Shown here: in pieces, positions 1 through 8,398 of the stretch
Layout: each line of letters opens with the position of its first letter
Numbering within the stretch: position 1 is the stretch's first letter
Assembly: GCA_030746535.1 (NCBI GenBank)
Contig: JASLML010000010.1
Location: 1 to 41,495 of the forward strand
DNA from: Fidelibacterota bacterium
Lineage (GTDB): Bacteria; Fidelibacterota; Marinisomatia; Marinisomatales; TCS55
Reading direction: 5' to 3'
Length of the DNA stretch: 41,495 nt
The notes under the pieces: model-generated
Told to the model about the DNA's origin: nothing
Database searches by the model: none
The model's input: the letters and a program-made list of their open reading frames with translations, nothing else
Program-made: the position numbers and the translations under genes

Positions 1-1
1 A

Positions 2-583
2 TTCTATTATCTGATTATTGGCTGTCTTTTCATTCTTGGAATCACATTTTTCATTAAACCGATGATCGGATGGATATCCAGCACGGAATACCTTGAGGCA
101 GCTTATATTGTTCCGTTTGTTGCGGCGGCATATCTCATTGCAGGGTTTCGGCCGTTTTTTACACCATTGGTTGCCTTAAATGATCGAACAGATTTACTCG
201 GAAAAGCAGCCATTATTGGAATAGCGGTTTGCCTGGCCCTTAATTATTTGCTCATCAAGGATTATGGAATTAATGGCGCGGTAGCTGCAACTGTCATTTC
301 ATATGTTATTTTCACCTATTCCGTATATTATTTATCGAAAAAAGTAGAGCCCATGAATTGGAACTGGCCGCGTATCGGAAAAGTAGCCTTACTGACTGGT
401 TTAATCCTTTCAGGTGTCCATTTTGCCGGGAATCAGTGGAAAGATTTTGAAATGGTATTTGGTTTCATCGGTCTTACAAGTTTTCCGATTTTGCTATGGG
501 CATTTCGTATAATTGGTGAGCGGGAAATCAACGGAGTGAAATCCATCATTTCCTTTGTACAAAACAAGGTAAACAAACCCTGA
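2..583 (+). CDS. Polysaccharide flippase (Wzx/PST-like), C-terminal part
   Basis: This is the 3' end of a gene whose start lies before the window. The frame is open from base 2, well before the first internal ATG at 62. The visible ~193 residues are mostly hydrophobic, with about five membrane helices separated by short basic loops. The stretch GFRPFFTPLVALNDRTDLLG followed by LNYLLIKDYGINGAVAATV matches the C-terminal half of oligosaccharide flippases of the MATE/MVF superfamily, which move lipid-linked sugars across the inner membrane. The stop overlaps the next gene's start as TGATG. Family is fairly sure; substrate is unknown. Confidence 0.72.
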   Translation, partial: FYYLIIGCLFILGITFFIKPMIGWISSTEYLEAAYIVPFVAAAYLIAGFRPFFTPLVALNDRTDLLGKAAIIGIAVCLALNYLLIKDYGINGAVAATVISYVIFTYSVYYLSKKVEPMNWNWPRIGKVALLTGLILSGVHFAGNQWKDFEMVFGFIGLTSFPILLWAFRIIGEREINGVKSIISFVQNKVNKP

Positions 584-1743
584 TGTACTCCTACCGCCAT
601 TCAGTTAATATAAAATACGGCCTTTTCGTGATGGGGATAATCCTTGTATCCGGACTATTGTTCTATTCTCAAAGCATTGTAGAAAGGCTGAGAGACGACA
701 ACCGCGAAGTGGTACAGCTTTACGCTGAAATCATCGCCAGTACTGTAGAAAGTGAAAGCGACGAAAACCTGAGTTTTATTTTCGATAAGATCATTAAACG
801 CGTGCAATTCCCGCTTATTTATTCGGATAAAAACGGTAATCCCCTCGACTGGAAGAATCTTCCGAAAAGTTTATCCGTTGACAAAGTAAAGAGGCACCAA
901 AAGGAAATGGACGGACAAAACCAACCCATTCCGCTCATATTTATCCATCCTGGAACCAATGAAGAAATTACAATTGGCTTTTTGCATTACGGTGATTCGA
1001 TACTCATTAAACAGCTCCGCTGGCTTCCTTATCTCGAAATCGGTGCTGTTGCAATTTTTATTCTGCTGGGATTCATTGGGTTCTCCGTCATTCGCAACAG
1101 CGAAAAGAGAAGCATTTGGGTCGGTATGGCTCGGGAAACCGCACATCAATTGGGCACTCCTGTCTCAGCTCTGATGGGATGGGTTGACCGGTTGAGAAAT
1201 TCCGGTGATGAAAAAATCATCAGTGAAATGGATAGGGATATTAAACGATTGGAAGATGTAAGTGATCGTTTCAGCAAGATAGGATCAACACCCGCCAAAG
1301 AGGAAGTGAATCTGGATGAACTCCTTCGGCATGTAATTGATTATCTGCAGCGCCGCGTGCGTTCTGAAAAGGTTGAATTAAAGCTGGATTCAGTTGGTTC
1401 TGTTTCTGTATCAGGGAACGGCACATTGTTGGCATGGGCTTTTGAAAACCTGATAAAAAATGGAATAGATTCGCTTGAAGATGGAACGGGTACCATTGCG
1501 ATTAAAATAGACACCAAAGCTGATGCCGCTGCAGTGACCGTTTCAGACTCCGGAAGAGGAATACCGAAGAGGGACTGGAAAAATGTCTTCCGCCCCGGAT
1601 TCAGCAGTAAATCTGGAGGCTGGGGATTGGGCTTGTCTCTGACGCAAAGAATAATTTCCGAAATGCACTCAGGAACAATTCGTATTGCAGAATCAAGTGC
1701 GGATAAAGGTACAACCTTTGAAATTCTGCTTCCAAAAGAGTAG
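583..1743 (+). CDS. Membrane sensor histidine kinase (orphan)
   Basis: A 386-residue HisKA/HATPase_c kinase. Membrane helices lie at about residues 11-30 and 150-170 and flank a ~120-residue periplasmic sensor region. The H-box reads ARETAHQLGTPVSAL, with the phospho-acceptor His at 188. The ATP-binding part has the N-box LIKNGIDSL (Asn293), the G1 box DSGRGI (Asp322) and the G2 box GGWGLGLSL near 345-353. The start is the ATG overlapping the flippase stop (TGATG), so the two are probably translationally coupled. No response regulator lies next to it in the window. The signal sensed is unknown. Confidence 0.88.
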   Translation: MYSYRHSVNIKYGLFVMGIILVSGLLFYSQSIVERLRDDNREVVQLYAEIIASTVESESDENLSFIFDKIIKRVQFPLIYSDKNGNPLDWKNLPKSLSVDKVKRHQKEMDGQNQPIPLIFIHPGTNEEITIGFLHYGDSILIKQLRWLPYLEIGAVAIFILLGFIGFSVIRNSEKRSIWVGMARETAHQLGTPVSALMGWVDRLRNSGDEKIISEMDRDIKRLEDVSDRFSKIGSTPAKEEVNLDELLRHVIDYLQRRVRSEKVELKLDSVGSVSVSGNGTLLAWAFENLIKNGIDSLEDGTGTIAIKIDTKADAAAVTVSDSGRGIPKRDWKNVFRPGFSSKSGGWGLGLSLTQRIISEMHSGTIRIAESSADKGTTFEILLPKE

Positions 1744-1795
1744 TGAAACCTTCCCAAACATCCTAACTTTCCGACCCAAAAAAACGGAGTAACAC

Positions 1796-2143
1796 GTGGA
1801 CATACTATACGGAATGGCTCAGAACGGACAGAGTGGCGGCGGCGGAATAGCTGCATTCTTTCCATTTATCCTAATTATTTTAATTATGTATTTCCTTATG
1901 ATTCGCCCTCAGGCAAAACGTCAGAAGGAAAAGCAGAAAATGCTTGAAGCGCTGAATAAAGGTGACAAGGTTGTCACGATCGGCGGTATCCACGGCAAGA
2001 TCGCAAGATTTAAAAATCAGGGGAAACAGGCAGTGGTATTGGTAGATAAAAAAACTGAAATTACAGTGAACCGCTCATCCATAGCGGGGCTTTCAGAATC
2101 TGTATCAGAGGAAGATACGTCAGCGGTAGAACAGCAGAGCTGA
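1796..2143 (+). CDS. yajC: Preprotein translocase subunit YajC
   Basis: A 115-residue single-pass protein. YajC is an accessory inner-membrane component associated with SecDF of the Sec translocon. It has the usual layout: a Gly-rich N-terminus, one helix (about residues 19-37) ending in MIRPQAKRQKEKQKM, then a small cytoplasmic domain with GDKVVTIGGIHGKI. I chose the GTG at 1796 because GGAG at 1786-1789 sits 6 nt before it; an ATG six codons later (1814) is the alternative. The gene is followed directly by def (TGATG overlap) instead of secD, which is a less common neighbourhood. Confidence 0.9.
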   Translation: MDILYGMAQNGQSGGGGIAAFFPFILIILIMYFLMIRPQAKRQKEKQKMLEALNKGDKVVTIGGIHGKIARFKNQGKQAVVLVDKKTEITVNRSSIAGLSESVSEEDTSAVEQQS

Positions 2144-2667
2144 TGGCCGTATTAAAGGTGACCAAACTTGGGAACCCTATCCTGAGAAAAAAATGTAATC
2201 CTGTTGATGATTTTTCTATTCTACCGAAAATCGTGGAAGATATGTTTGACACGATGTATGAAGAGGAAGGCATCGGACTTGCCGGAAATCAGGTGGACCT
2301 CGATATGAATATTTGTGTAGTGGATATTTCGCATACGGAAGAAGATGATGTGCGACACGTATTTATAAACGGTGAGATTGTTGAACGAACCGGTGAATGG
2401 CTAATGGAAGAAGGATGCCTTTCGGTGCCGGAGGTTCGTTTAGAGTTCAATCGGGCGGAAAGTATCCGTTTTAGATATCAGGAAATGGATGGTACATCTC
2501 ACGAAAAAGAATATGACGGCCTCCTTGCCCGCGTTATCCAGCATGAATTGGATCACTTAAATGGAAATTTGATTATTGACCACGTCAGCAAACTTGTCCG
2601 GATCCAGCACCGGCAACAGTTAAAAGAAATCGAACAGGCGGAAAAATCCTTGCTCGCAGTTAAATAA
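2143..2667 (+). CDS. def: Peptide deformylase
   Basis: A 174-residue metalloenzyme that removes the formyl group from the N-terminal methionine of nascent proteins. All three family motifs are present: GIGLAGNQ (residues 43-50), EGCLS with the metal-ligand Cys92, and QHELDH with metal ligands His134 and His138 and catalytic Glu135. Length is typical. It starts on the ATG overlapping the yajC stop and is followed by fmt after a 47-base gap. The def-fmt-rsmB order is a classic bacterial cluster linking formylation, deformylation and rRNA methylation. Confidence 0.97.
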   Translation: MAVLKVTKLGNPILRKKCNPVDDFSILPKIVEDMFDTMYEEEGIGLAGNQVDLDMNICVVDISHTEEDDVRHVFINGEIVERTGEWLMEEGCLSVPEVRLEFNRAESIRFRYQEMDGTSHEKEYDGLLARVIQHELDHLNGNLIIDHVSKLVRIQHRQQLKEIEQAEKSLLAVK

Positions 2668-2714
2668 GAGAAGATCACCTTTACTCAATTACTTTTTAAA
2701 TTCACGGATTCGAG

Positions 2715-3641
2715 ATGAATATAATTTTCATGGGAAATCCGCAGTTCGCAGTTCCTAGCCTGGAATTGCTTGTTAAGAACGGTATTCGTATCAAAGCTGT
2801 TGTCACCGACCCGCCGAAAAAATCTGGAAGAGGCCGTTCTGAAAGAGAACAGCCGGTTGCTGAAATAGCCAATCAGATCGGACTTCCGCTTTTACAGCCA
2901 ACTTCATTATCTGATCCAAACTTTATTGACAGCATCCGCAGCATTAACCCAGATCTTGTGCTTGTAGTTGCATTTAAAATTTTGCCGAGTAAACTCTTGT
3001 CCATTCCAACGATTGGCTCTGTCAATTTACATGCATCGCTGCTTCCGGCTTACCGCGGTGCGGCACCGATCCAGTGGTCTTTAATGAACGGTGATACAGA
3101 AACCGGCTTGACCACATTTTTCCTGCAACCCAAGATTGATACAGGAAATATACTTTTTCAGGGAAAAATAGAGATTCTTCCGAAGGACGATTACGAATCC
3201 CTTTCTAAAAAAATGAGCGCTATGGGATCGGAATTGCTTCTTAAAACAGTCAATACAATTTCAGATGGACCTATAAAGCAAGTTCCGCAGGATGAATCAT
3301 CCGTTTCTCAGGCGCCAAAGATATTTCCGGAAATGGGACACATTGATTGGAATCAATCTGCAGATAGCATTTCCAATCTTATTCGCGGTCTGTCACCAAA
3401 ACCGGGCGCATTTTCCAACTGGAACAACAGGAAAATAAAATTTTTCAATCCTTCTTTTGAATCAACCAAATCCGCAGAACCGGGGAAAATTCACGAGACG
3501 GAGAATGGTTTGCTGAAAATCGGTACGAGCAGTGGAATCCTGGTAATAAGGGAAGTACAGATCGAAGGGAAAAAGCGGATGCCGGTCGCAGATTTTTTAA
3601 GAGGAAGCGCTATGAAATCCGGTGATACTTTTGAATCCTGA
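2715..3641 (+). CDS. fmt: Methionyl-tRNA formyltransferase
   Basis: A 308-residue cytosolic enzyme that formylates initiator Met-tRNA using 10-formyl-THF. The N-terminal hydrolase fold opens with MNIIFMGNPQFAVPSLE. The catalytic triad is visible as Asn104 and His106 in NLHASLLPAYRGAAPIQW and Asp142 in KIDTGNILFQ. A C-terminal tRNA-binding domain follows from about residue 205. It overlaps rsmB by one base (TGATG). The ribosome-binding site is weak. Confidence 0.97.
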   Translation: MNIIFMGNPQFAVPSLELLVKNGIRIKAVVTDPPKKSGRGRSEREQPVAEIANQIGLPLLQPTSLSDPNFIDSIRSINPDLVLVVAFKILPSKLLSIPTIGSVNLHASLLPAYRGAAPIQWSLMNGDTETGLTTFFLQPKIDTGNILFQGKIEILPKDDYESLSKKMSAMGSELLLKTVNTISDGPIKQVPQDESSVSQAPKIFPEMGHIDWNQSADSISNLIRGLSPKPGAFSNWNNRKIKFFNPSFESTKSAEPGKIHETENGLLKIGTSSGILVIREVQIEGKKRMPVADFLRGSAMKSGDTFES

Positions 3642-4963
3642 TGGAAGATCCGCGTATTCTATCCCAATCAATTCTAAACGAATTTTTTGAATCCAACAAA
3701 TCCCTAAACAACATTACTGCCGCAGCCGCATCGAGCGGAAATCTGGATACGAATGCAGTACAGCGGACACTCGCATTATCGCGGGATGTTGTACGCTGGA
3801 AAGGACGGCTGGATTATTGGATTGATTCTGTGCTGGACAGGCCCATAGCCAAACTTGATGGTAAGCTAAAAATTTTGTTGAGGTCCGCCGCTTTTGAGTT
3901 ATTAATGGATGACAAGGTACCCGATTATGCAGCCATAGACAGCTGGGTGAAAATAGCACGGCAGTCCATCGGAGAAAAAGTAACTGGAATTACCAATGCA
4001 GTGCTTCGTTCACTTTCCAATATGGATCCTTCAAAACCACTGAATGATTCTCTTTCTGATCGCCAGTTGGCAGATTGGCTGTCCTTTCCGCATTGGCTAG
4101 TGGAAAAATGGATTGCTTCCCACGGGAAAGATACTGCAATTAGCATCTGCAATGCCTTGAATGAACCGTACCGCCATACGGTTCGCATTTATCCGAAATC
4201 GTTATCCACTGATGAAATCATTTCCCAATGCAGTAATGATGGCATTCAATTCGATCCGATAGATTCAAGTGAGCGATTTTTTATCGTCACGTCCGGATTC
4301 AGCGCTTTGAAAAAGCACGAATTATTCCTAACTGGACATATTTCTGTTCAGGACAGAGCTGCCGGTCTGGCAGTCGAACTGTTGGATCCGAAGCCGGGTG
4401 AAACGGTTTTAGATGTTTGTGCAGCACCTGGAACAAAGGCAGTGTATTTAGCGGAGCGGATGCAAGGAACTGGAAAAATTCTTGCTTCGGATTCCAATCC
4501 TAAAAGGGCTGCATTGGGACAAAATGATCTTGAACGGCACGGATTTAGCATTATTGACTGGTCCGTCCGCGACGCAGCGGCAGACACATTTGAAACAGCG
4601 GATGCAATTTTGGTAGATGCTCCGTGCACAGGCACGGGAGTTATTGGAAAGCATCCTGACATTAAATGGCGCCGTACAGAAAAAAATGTAACCGAAATGG
4701 CGGACCTTCAAATTCGTATTCTAAAACATATTTCTGATTTTGTGAAACCTGGCGGCAGATTAGTGTATTCAACCTGCAGTCTGGAACCCGAAGAGAATTG
4801 GAACGTGGTTGACGCTTTCCTTAAATTGAATCCTTCGTTTACATTGGAAATGAATACTGACGATATGAACACATCTTGGATCGATAAACATGGAACGCTG
4901 CAAACCTTACCACAGCGGGACAATCTTGACGGCATGTACGCCGCAAAAATGATAAGATCGTAA
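3641..4963 (+). CDS. rsmB: 16S rRNA m5C967 methyltransferase RsmB
   Basis: A 440-residue protein with two parts: an N-terminal NusB-like RNA-binding domain (about residues 5-130) and a C-terminal SAM-dependent RNA m5C methyltransferase. The SAM loop is LDVCAAPGTKAVYLAERM (about 257-274). The two working cysteines are Cys329 in VDAPCTGTGVIGKHPDIKW and Cys379 in YSTCSLEPEEN. This is the normal NOL1/NOP2/Sun signature. Position after fmt supports RsmB over other Sun-family enzymes. The stop overlaps the PASTA gene (TAATG). Confidence 0.95.
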   Translation: MEDPRILSQSILNEFFESNKSLNNITAAAASSGNLDTNAVQRTLALSRDVVRWKGRLDYWIDSVLDRPIAKLDGKLKILLRSAAFELLMDDKVPDYAAIDSWVKIARQSIGEKVTGITNAVLRSLSNMDPSKPLNDSLSDRQLADWLSFPHWLVEKWIASHGKDTAISICNALNEPYRHTVRIYPKSLSTDEIISQCSNDGIQFDPIDSSERFFIVTSGFSALKKHELFLTGHISVQDRAAGLAVELLDPKPGETVLDVCAAPGTKAVYLAERMQGTGKILASDSNPKRAALGQNDLERHGFSIIDWSVRDAAADTFETADAILVDAPCTGTGVIGKHPDIKWRRTEKNVTEMADLQIRILKHISDFVKPGGRLVYSTCSLEPEENWNVVDAFLKLNPSFTLEMNTDDMNTSWIDKHGTLQTLPQRDNLDGMYAAKMIRS

Positions 4964-5718
4964 TGCAGTCCGTTATTAGAACTATATCCGCTTTGGCAGT
5001 GCTTTCAGTCATTGGAGTGTCCATTGCGGAGTTCGTGATCATGCCTGCATATGTACGGCACAACAAGTACCGTGTGGTGATGGATGTACGGGGAAAATCA
5101 CTTGAAAAGGCCGAGAAAACAATTTCATCGGAAGGATTCCGATCCGTTATTCAGGACACAGTTTATTCGAATCAATACAAGCCGGGAATCATTGTTGACC
5201 AATATCCGCTACCTGACACCAAAGTAAAACCGGGCCGAACCATTCGCCTGAAAGTTGCGCGTCCTGAAAAACTGGTTAAAGTTCCAAACCTGATCGGACA
5301 ATCCAAGCGAAGTGCCGAACTTGCTCTTCAGCAGGCAAATTTGAACCTAGACACTATCTATGTTGAATATAATCCGGATTTTCCCAATGGAACGGTTGCA
5401 TGGCAATTTCCCAAAGGCGGTGATGAATTGAAAAAATGGCTGGGTGTGCAGATTACGATCAGTAAGGGTTCACCACCTGATAGATATATTGTTCCGCAAT
5501 TGTTTGGATTGGACGAAGAAAAAGCTGTTCAGTCTTTGAAAGAAGCTCGGCTTCTTGTCGGCAGGATTTCTTATCAGCAAAATGAAGATTTGCTTCCCTT
5601 TACAGTGCTCGATCAGTCCATTTCCGCAGGTACGGTAACGGACAGGGCAGTTAAGGTTGACCTCACCGTTAGCGTTGAGGATTTGCAGGATATCCACAAT
5701 AAATTGATGAATGACTGA
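4963..5718 (+). CDS. PASTA-domain membrane protein without kinase
   Basis: A 251-residue protein with one N-terminal membrane anchor (about residues 8-28) and three PASTA repeats outside the membrane (about 36-99, 104-168 and 175-238). Typical repeat marks are VPNLIGQSKRSAELALQ and VPQLFGLDEEKAVQSLKEA. PASTA domains bind peptidoglycan fragments in Ser/Thr kinases and penicillin-binding proteins. Here there is no kinase or transpeptidase domain. The gene overlaps rsmB by one base and the next gene by 8 bases. A cell-wall-sensing or scaffolding role is an inference. Confidence 0.88.
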   Translation: MQSVIRTISALAVLSVIGVSIAEFVIMPAYVRHNKYRVVMDVRGKSLEKAEKTISSEGFRSVIQDTVYSNQYKPGIIVDQYPLPDTKVKPGRTIRLKVARPEKLVKVPNLIGQSKRSAELALQQANLNLDTIYVEYNPDFPNGTVAWQFPKGGDELKKWLGVQITISKGSPPDRYIVPQLFGLDEEKAVQSLKEARLLVGRISYQQNEDLLPFTVLDQSISAGTVTDRAVKVDLTVSVEDLQDIHNKLMND

Positions 5719-6310
5719 TTCGCGCGTTACCATTCCGGAAATCGGCCGGAAACTCATACACTTTTTTAATCTAGTCATTCCTATTTCCTATCTGACTTGG
5801 CTCCCGGAAAAATTTGATGCTCTGGCGGTTTTGGGAGGATTTACCATTCTCGGGTTCTCTCTAGATCTAGCTCGGACCAGGGTTCCAGCAGTCCAATCAA
5901 TCTTCGCGAAATTCTTTGATTCCATGATGCGCGACCATGAATTATCCGGTAAATTGACTGGTGCCACTTGGGTCATGGTCGGTGCCTTCCTAACTATTCT
6001 TCTCTTCCCAAAACCGATTGCTGTTACTGCTCTGGTCTTTATGTCCCTGGGAGATACATTTGCCGGATTGATCGGGAAACAATTTGGAAAAATTAAGATC
6101 GGTGAAAAATCTCTGGAAGGTTCCATGAGCGGATTTGCGGTGTGTGTTTTATTCGTACGGATTTTTCCGTTCGTTCCTTTTCATATCGGAATTATCGGAG
6201 CTGCCGCAGCAATGATTGTGGAGGCTCTGCCTTTACCGTTCGATGATAATGTTACCATTTCAATTGCAAGCGGAACTATCATGACGCTCATCAGTAATTG
6301 TCCAATATGA
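5711..6310 (+). CDS. SEC59/VTE5-type polyprenol or diacylglycerol kinase
   Basis: A 199-residue membrane protein with about six hydrophobic segments. Family marks are the N-terminal EIGRKLIHFFN (Arg13, Lys14, His17) and the loop GDTFAGLIGKQFG...KSLEGSMSGF (from Gly114). These recur in the CTP-dependent dolichol kinase / phytol kinase / DGK1 family and resemble the end of CDP-diglyceride synthases. It would phosphorylate a lipid alcohol at the inner membrane. The substrate cannot be told from sequence: undecaprenol, an isoprenoid alcohol or diacylglycerol are options. It overlaps the PASTA gene by 8 bases and the next gene by ATGA. Confidence 0.75.
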   Translation: MTDSRVTIPEIGRKLIHFFNLVIPISYLTWLPEKFDALAVLGGFTILGFSLDLARTRVPAVQSIFAKFFDSMMRDHELSGKLTGATWVMVGAFLTILLFPKPIAVTALVFMSLGDTFAGLIGKQFGKIKIGEKSLEGSMSGFAVCVLFVRIFPFVPFHIGIIGAAAAMIVEALPLPFDDNVTISIASGTIMTLISNCPI

Positions 6311-8397
6311 CATTTTTAGCACCGTCACTTTTATGGGGCCTTGCGCTGGCTTCCGTTCCATTGATCATCCATTTGCTGAGCATGAGAAATACAAAGGATG
6401 TCGAATTCAGCTCGCTTCGCTATATCAAAGAATTGGAGCATGACACCATTCGCCGTATGCGGTTAAAGCAATGGCTGCTGGTATTATTAAGGATGCTTGC
6501 TGTGGCATCTCTGATTCTGATGCTGGCCCAGCCTGTTAAGCGAGGATTTCTGCCTGCTTGGATGGCCGGCGAGGTGGAGTCACATGTCATTGTATTGGTG
6601 GATAATTCGGCAAGCATGAGCCTAAATACTGATGACGGCACTTTACTTGACAGAGCAAAATCATATGTTCCTATCATACTTAATTCTCTTGAAACAGGTT
6701 CATTTGTTGAAATACATCAAACAAATCCTGCTTCGAAAATATTGGAAGGGCGCGTTCAGGATTTACGCAATGCAGAAAAAGCAGTCCAAAATATCGGCCA
6801 ATCTCATGGGAATGATGCATTATGGCAAACGCTGGCTTCGATCATTCAGAGATCAGAATCCAAAGGTGTAAATAAGGAATGTTTTATTTTAAGCGATTTT
6901 CAGGATCAGCCAGATCAATCATTTGAAATTGAAAAGGTAAGTACTGATTTGGGTCCGGGAGGCGGATACTGGAGATTCTACTGCCTTGCTCAGAGGGAAA
7001 ATGGTGAAAATTTGGGCGTTGGGAAGGCTGAAGTAGTCAGCCAGATCAAGCTTCCGAATCAATTGCTGAAAATGAACACCAATATTCGCAATTCAGGGAC
7101 GGTTGAGCAAAGAAATGTGCCGGTAGAATTGTATTTGGATGATACGCGCCTTGGGCAGGTGGTTGCATCGTTTCCCGTAAAGCGGTCTAAAGAATTTCAA
7201 TTTCAGGTTTATCCGGGAAAATCAGGGCTGATCAAAGGAAGGCTGGAAATTCCCAGAGATGATTTTTTGCTCGATAATGTTCAAACATTCGAATTATCGA
7301 TTCCTTCCCGGATTACCTGCACGCTGTTATGCTCATCGAAGGAAAACGTGTTTTTGCTTGAATCAGTATTGCGAGCCATCGATGGCGGATCAGGCTATCT
7401 AGATATTGATGTATATGTGGATCCGAATCCTGAAAGATTATTTTTGGATAATACGGATATTTTGCTGGTCCATGATGCAGGCAGGTTTGCATCTGCTGCC
7501 ATACAGGATATTCAGTCGTTTCTTGAGAAGGGAGGCGCGCTTATTTGGTTTGCAGGAGCGGCAAATGCTCTTCCTGACCAGGCATCCTTATTTTCTGTTC
7601 TCAAACTTCCGGCTGTTAAGAGCCCCGAAAGGCTGGATGGCGAAGCGTTCTTTTCTGTTCTTGCAACCGACCAAATGAACAGGCTTATTGACGGCCTTGG
7701 AATCAAAGAACTTGGGCGGGAATTACCGCAGGTTTTCGGATATTATCGGACTGATTTGTCTACGTACCACAAGCCATTATTGAAATTTTCCAACGGCGAC
7801 ACGTTCTTGATAGAATACGAGCATATGGGCAATCCTGTTTTTGTATTCACATCTCCAATGAATCTGGATTGGAATGACCTTGCTGTACGCGGTCTGAGCA
7901 TTCCCCTGCTACACAGGATGATTGTTTTTCTGGCAACGGATGAATCCAATATTGCTGCGGTAAACGTCGGAGAACCTAAAGTAATCAGATTAACGCGTGA
8001 AAATATTGCGAATCAGTGGGAGGTTGTTACCCCTTCGGGAGAATCGATTAAAGTGGTACCGGATTACAATTCGGAATCGCTGATCATAGCGAATACACTG
8101 GAAACCGGATCCTACGATGTATTGGCCGATGGCGAACTGCATACTGCATTTTCAGTTCTTTTGTCGCCCGGAGAGGATCCCTTCATACGGGCAACTGCAT
8201 CTGCTGTAATAAACTCTATCGGAGCAGAGAGAGCCCGCTGGATAGATTTGGGAACAGATCTTGCTTCAACGATCAAAGATATTCGTTTCGGGAAAAGTCT
8301 GTGGAGAAATTTTTTGTTGCTTACGCTTATTGCGTTGATGTTGGAAATGGTGATAGCACGAACAGGATCTGAAGCATTCAAAAAGACGGGAGACTGA
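6307..8397 (+). CDS. BatA-like N-terminal / vWA-domain membrane protein
   Basis: A ~696-residue protein. It opens with the BatA-type N-terminal segment FLAPSLLWGLALASVPLIIH and a second helix near 57-75. A von Willebrand A domain follows, whose MIDAS motif DNSAS (Asp99, Ser101, Ser103) is intact. A long periplasmic region and a C-terminal helix (NFLLLTLIALMLEMVIA) complete it. I use the ATG at 6307, which gives an ATGA overlap with the preceding stop; a TTG at 6298 would add three residues. Proteins of this kind in Bacteroidetes accompany MoxR AAA+ ATPases, but no MoxR or BatB/C/D gene is seen here. Confidence 0.82.
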   Translation: MTFLAPSLLWGLALASVPLIIHLLSMRNTKDVEFSSLRYIKELEHDTIRRMRLKQWLLVLLRMLAVASLILMLAQPVKRGFLPAWMAGEVESHVIVLVDNSASMSLNTDDGTLLDRAKSYVPIILNSLETGSFVEIHQTNPASKILEGRVQDLRNAEKAVQNIGQSHGNDALWQTLASIIQRSESKGVNKECFILSDFQDQPDQSFEIEKVSTDLGPGGGYWRFYCLAQRENGENLGVGKAEVVSQIKLPNQLLKMNTNIRNSGTVEQRNVPVELYLDDTRLGQVVASFPVKRSKEFQFQVYPGKSGLIKGRLEIPRDDFLLDNVQTFELSIPSRITCTLLCSSKENVFLLESVLRAIDGGSGYLDIDVYVDPNPERLFLDNTDILLVHDAGRFASAAIQDIQSFLEKGGALIWFAGAANALPDQASLFSVLKLPAVKSPERLDGEAFFSVLATDQMNRLIDGLGIKELGRELPQVFGYYRTDLSTYHKPLLKFSNGDTFLIEYEHMGNPVFVFTSPMNLDWNDLAVRGLSIPLLHRMIVFLATDESNIAAVNVGEPKVIRLTRENIANQWEVVTPSGESIKVVPDYNSESLIIANTLETGSYDVLADGELHTAFSVLLSPGEDPFIRATASAVINSIGAERARWIDLGTDLASTIKDIRFGKSLWRNFLLLTLIALMLEMVIARTGSEAFKKTGD
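8388..8392 (+). promoter_or_regulatory. Shine-Dalgarno that decides an ATT start for hflX
   Basis: GGGAG lies at 8388-8392, inside the end of the preceding gene, and leaves 6 nt before the ATT at 8399. The alternative GTG at 8471 has no purine-rich box upstream. The spacing therefore favours initiation at 8399. Confidence 0.45.
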
Positions 8398-8398
8398 T

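Noticed and set aside
1341-1865. 174-codon minus-strand frame
   Set aside because: Antisense to the sensor kinase catalytic domain and the yajC start; no motif and no ribosome-binding site.
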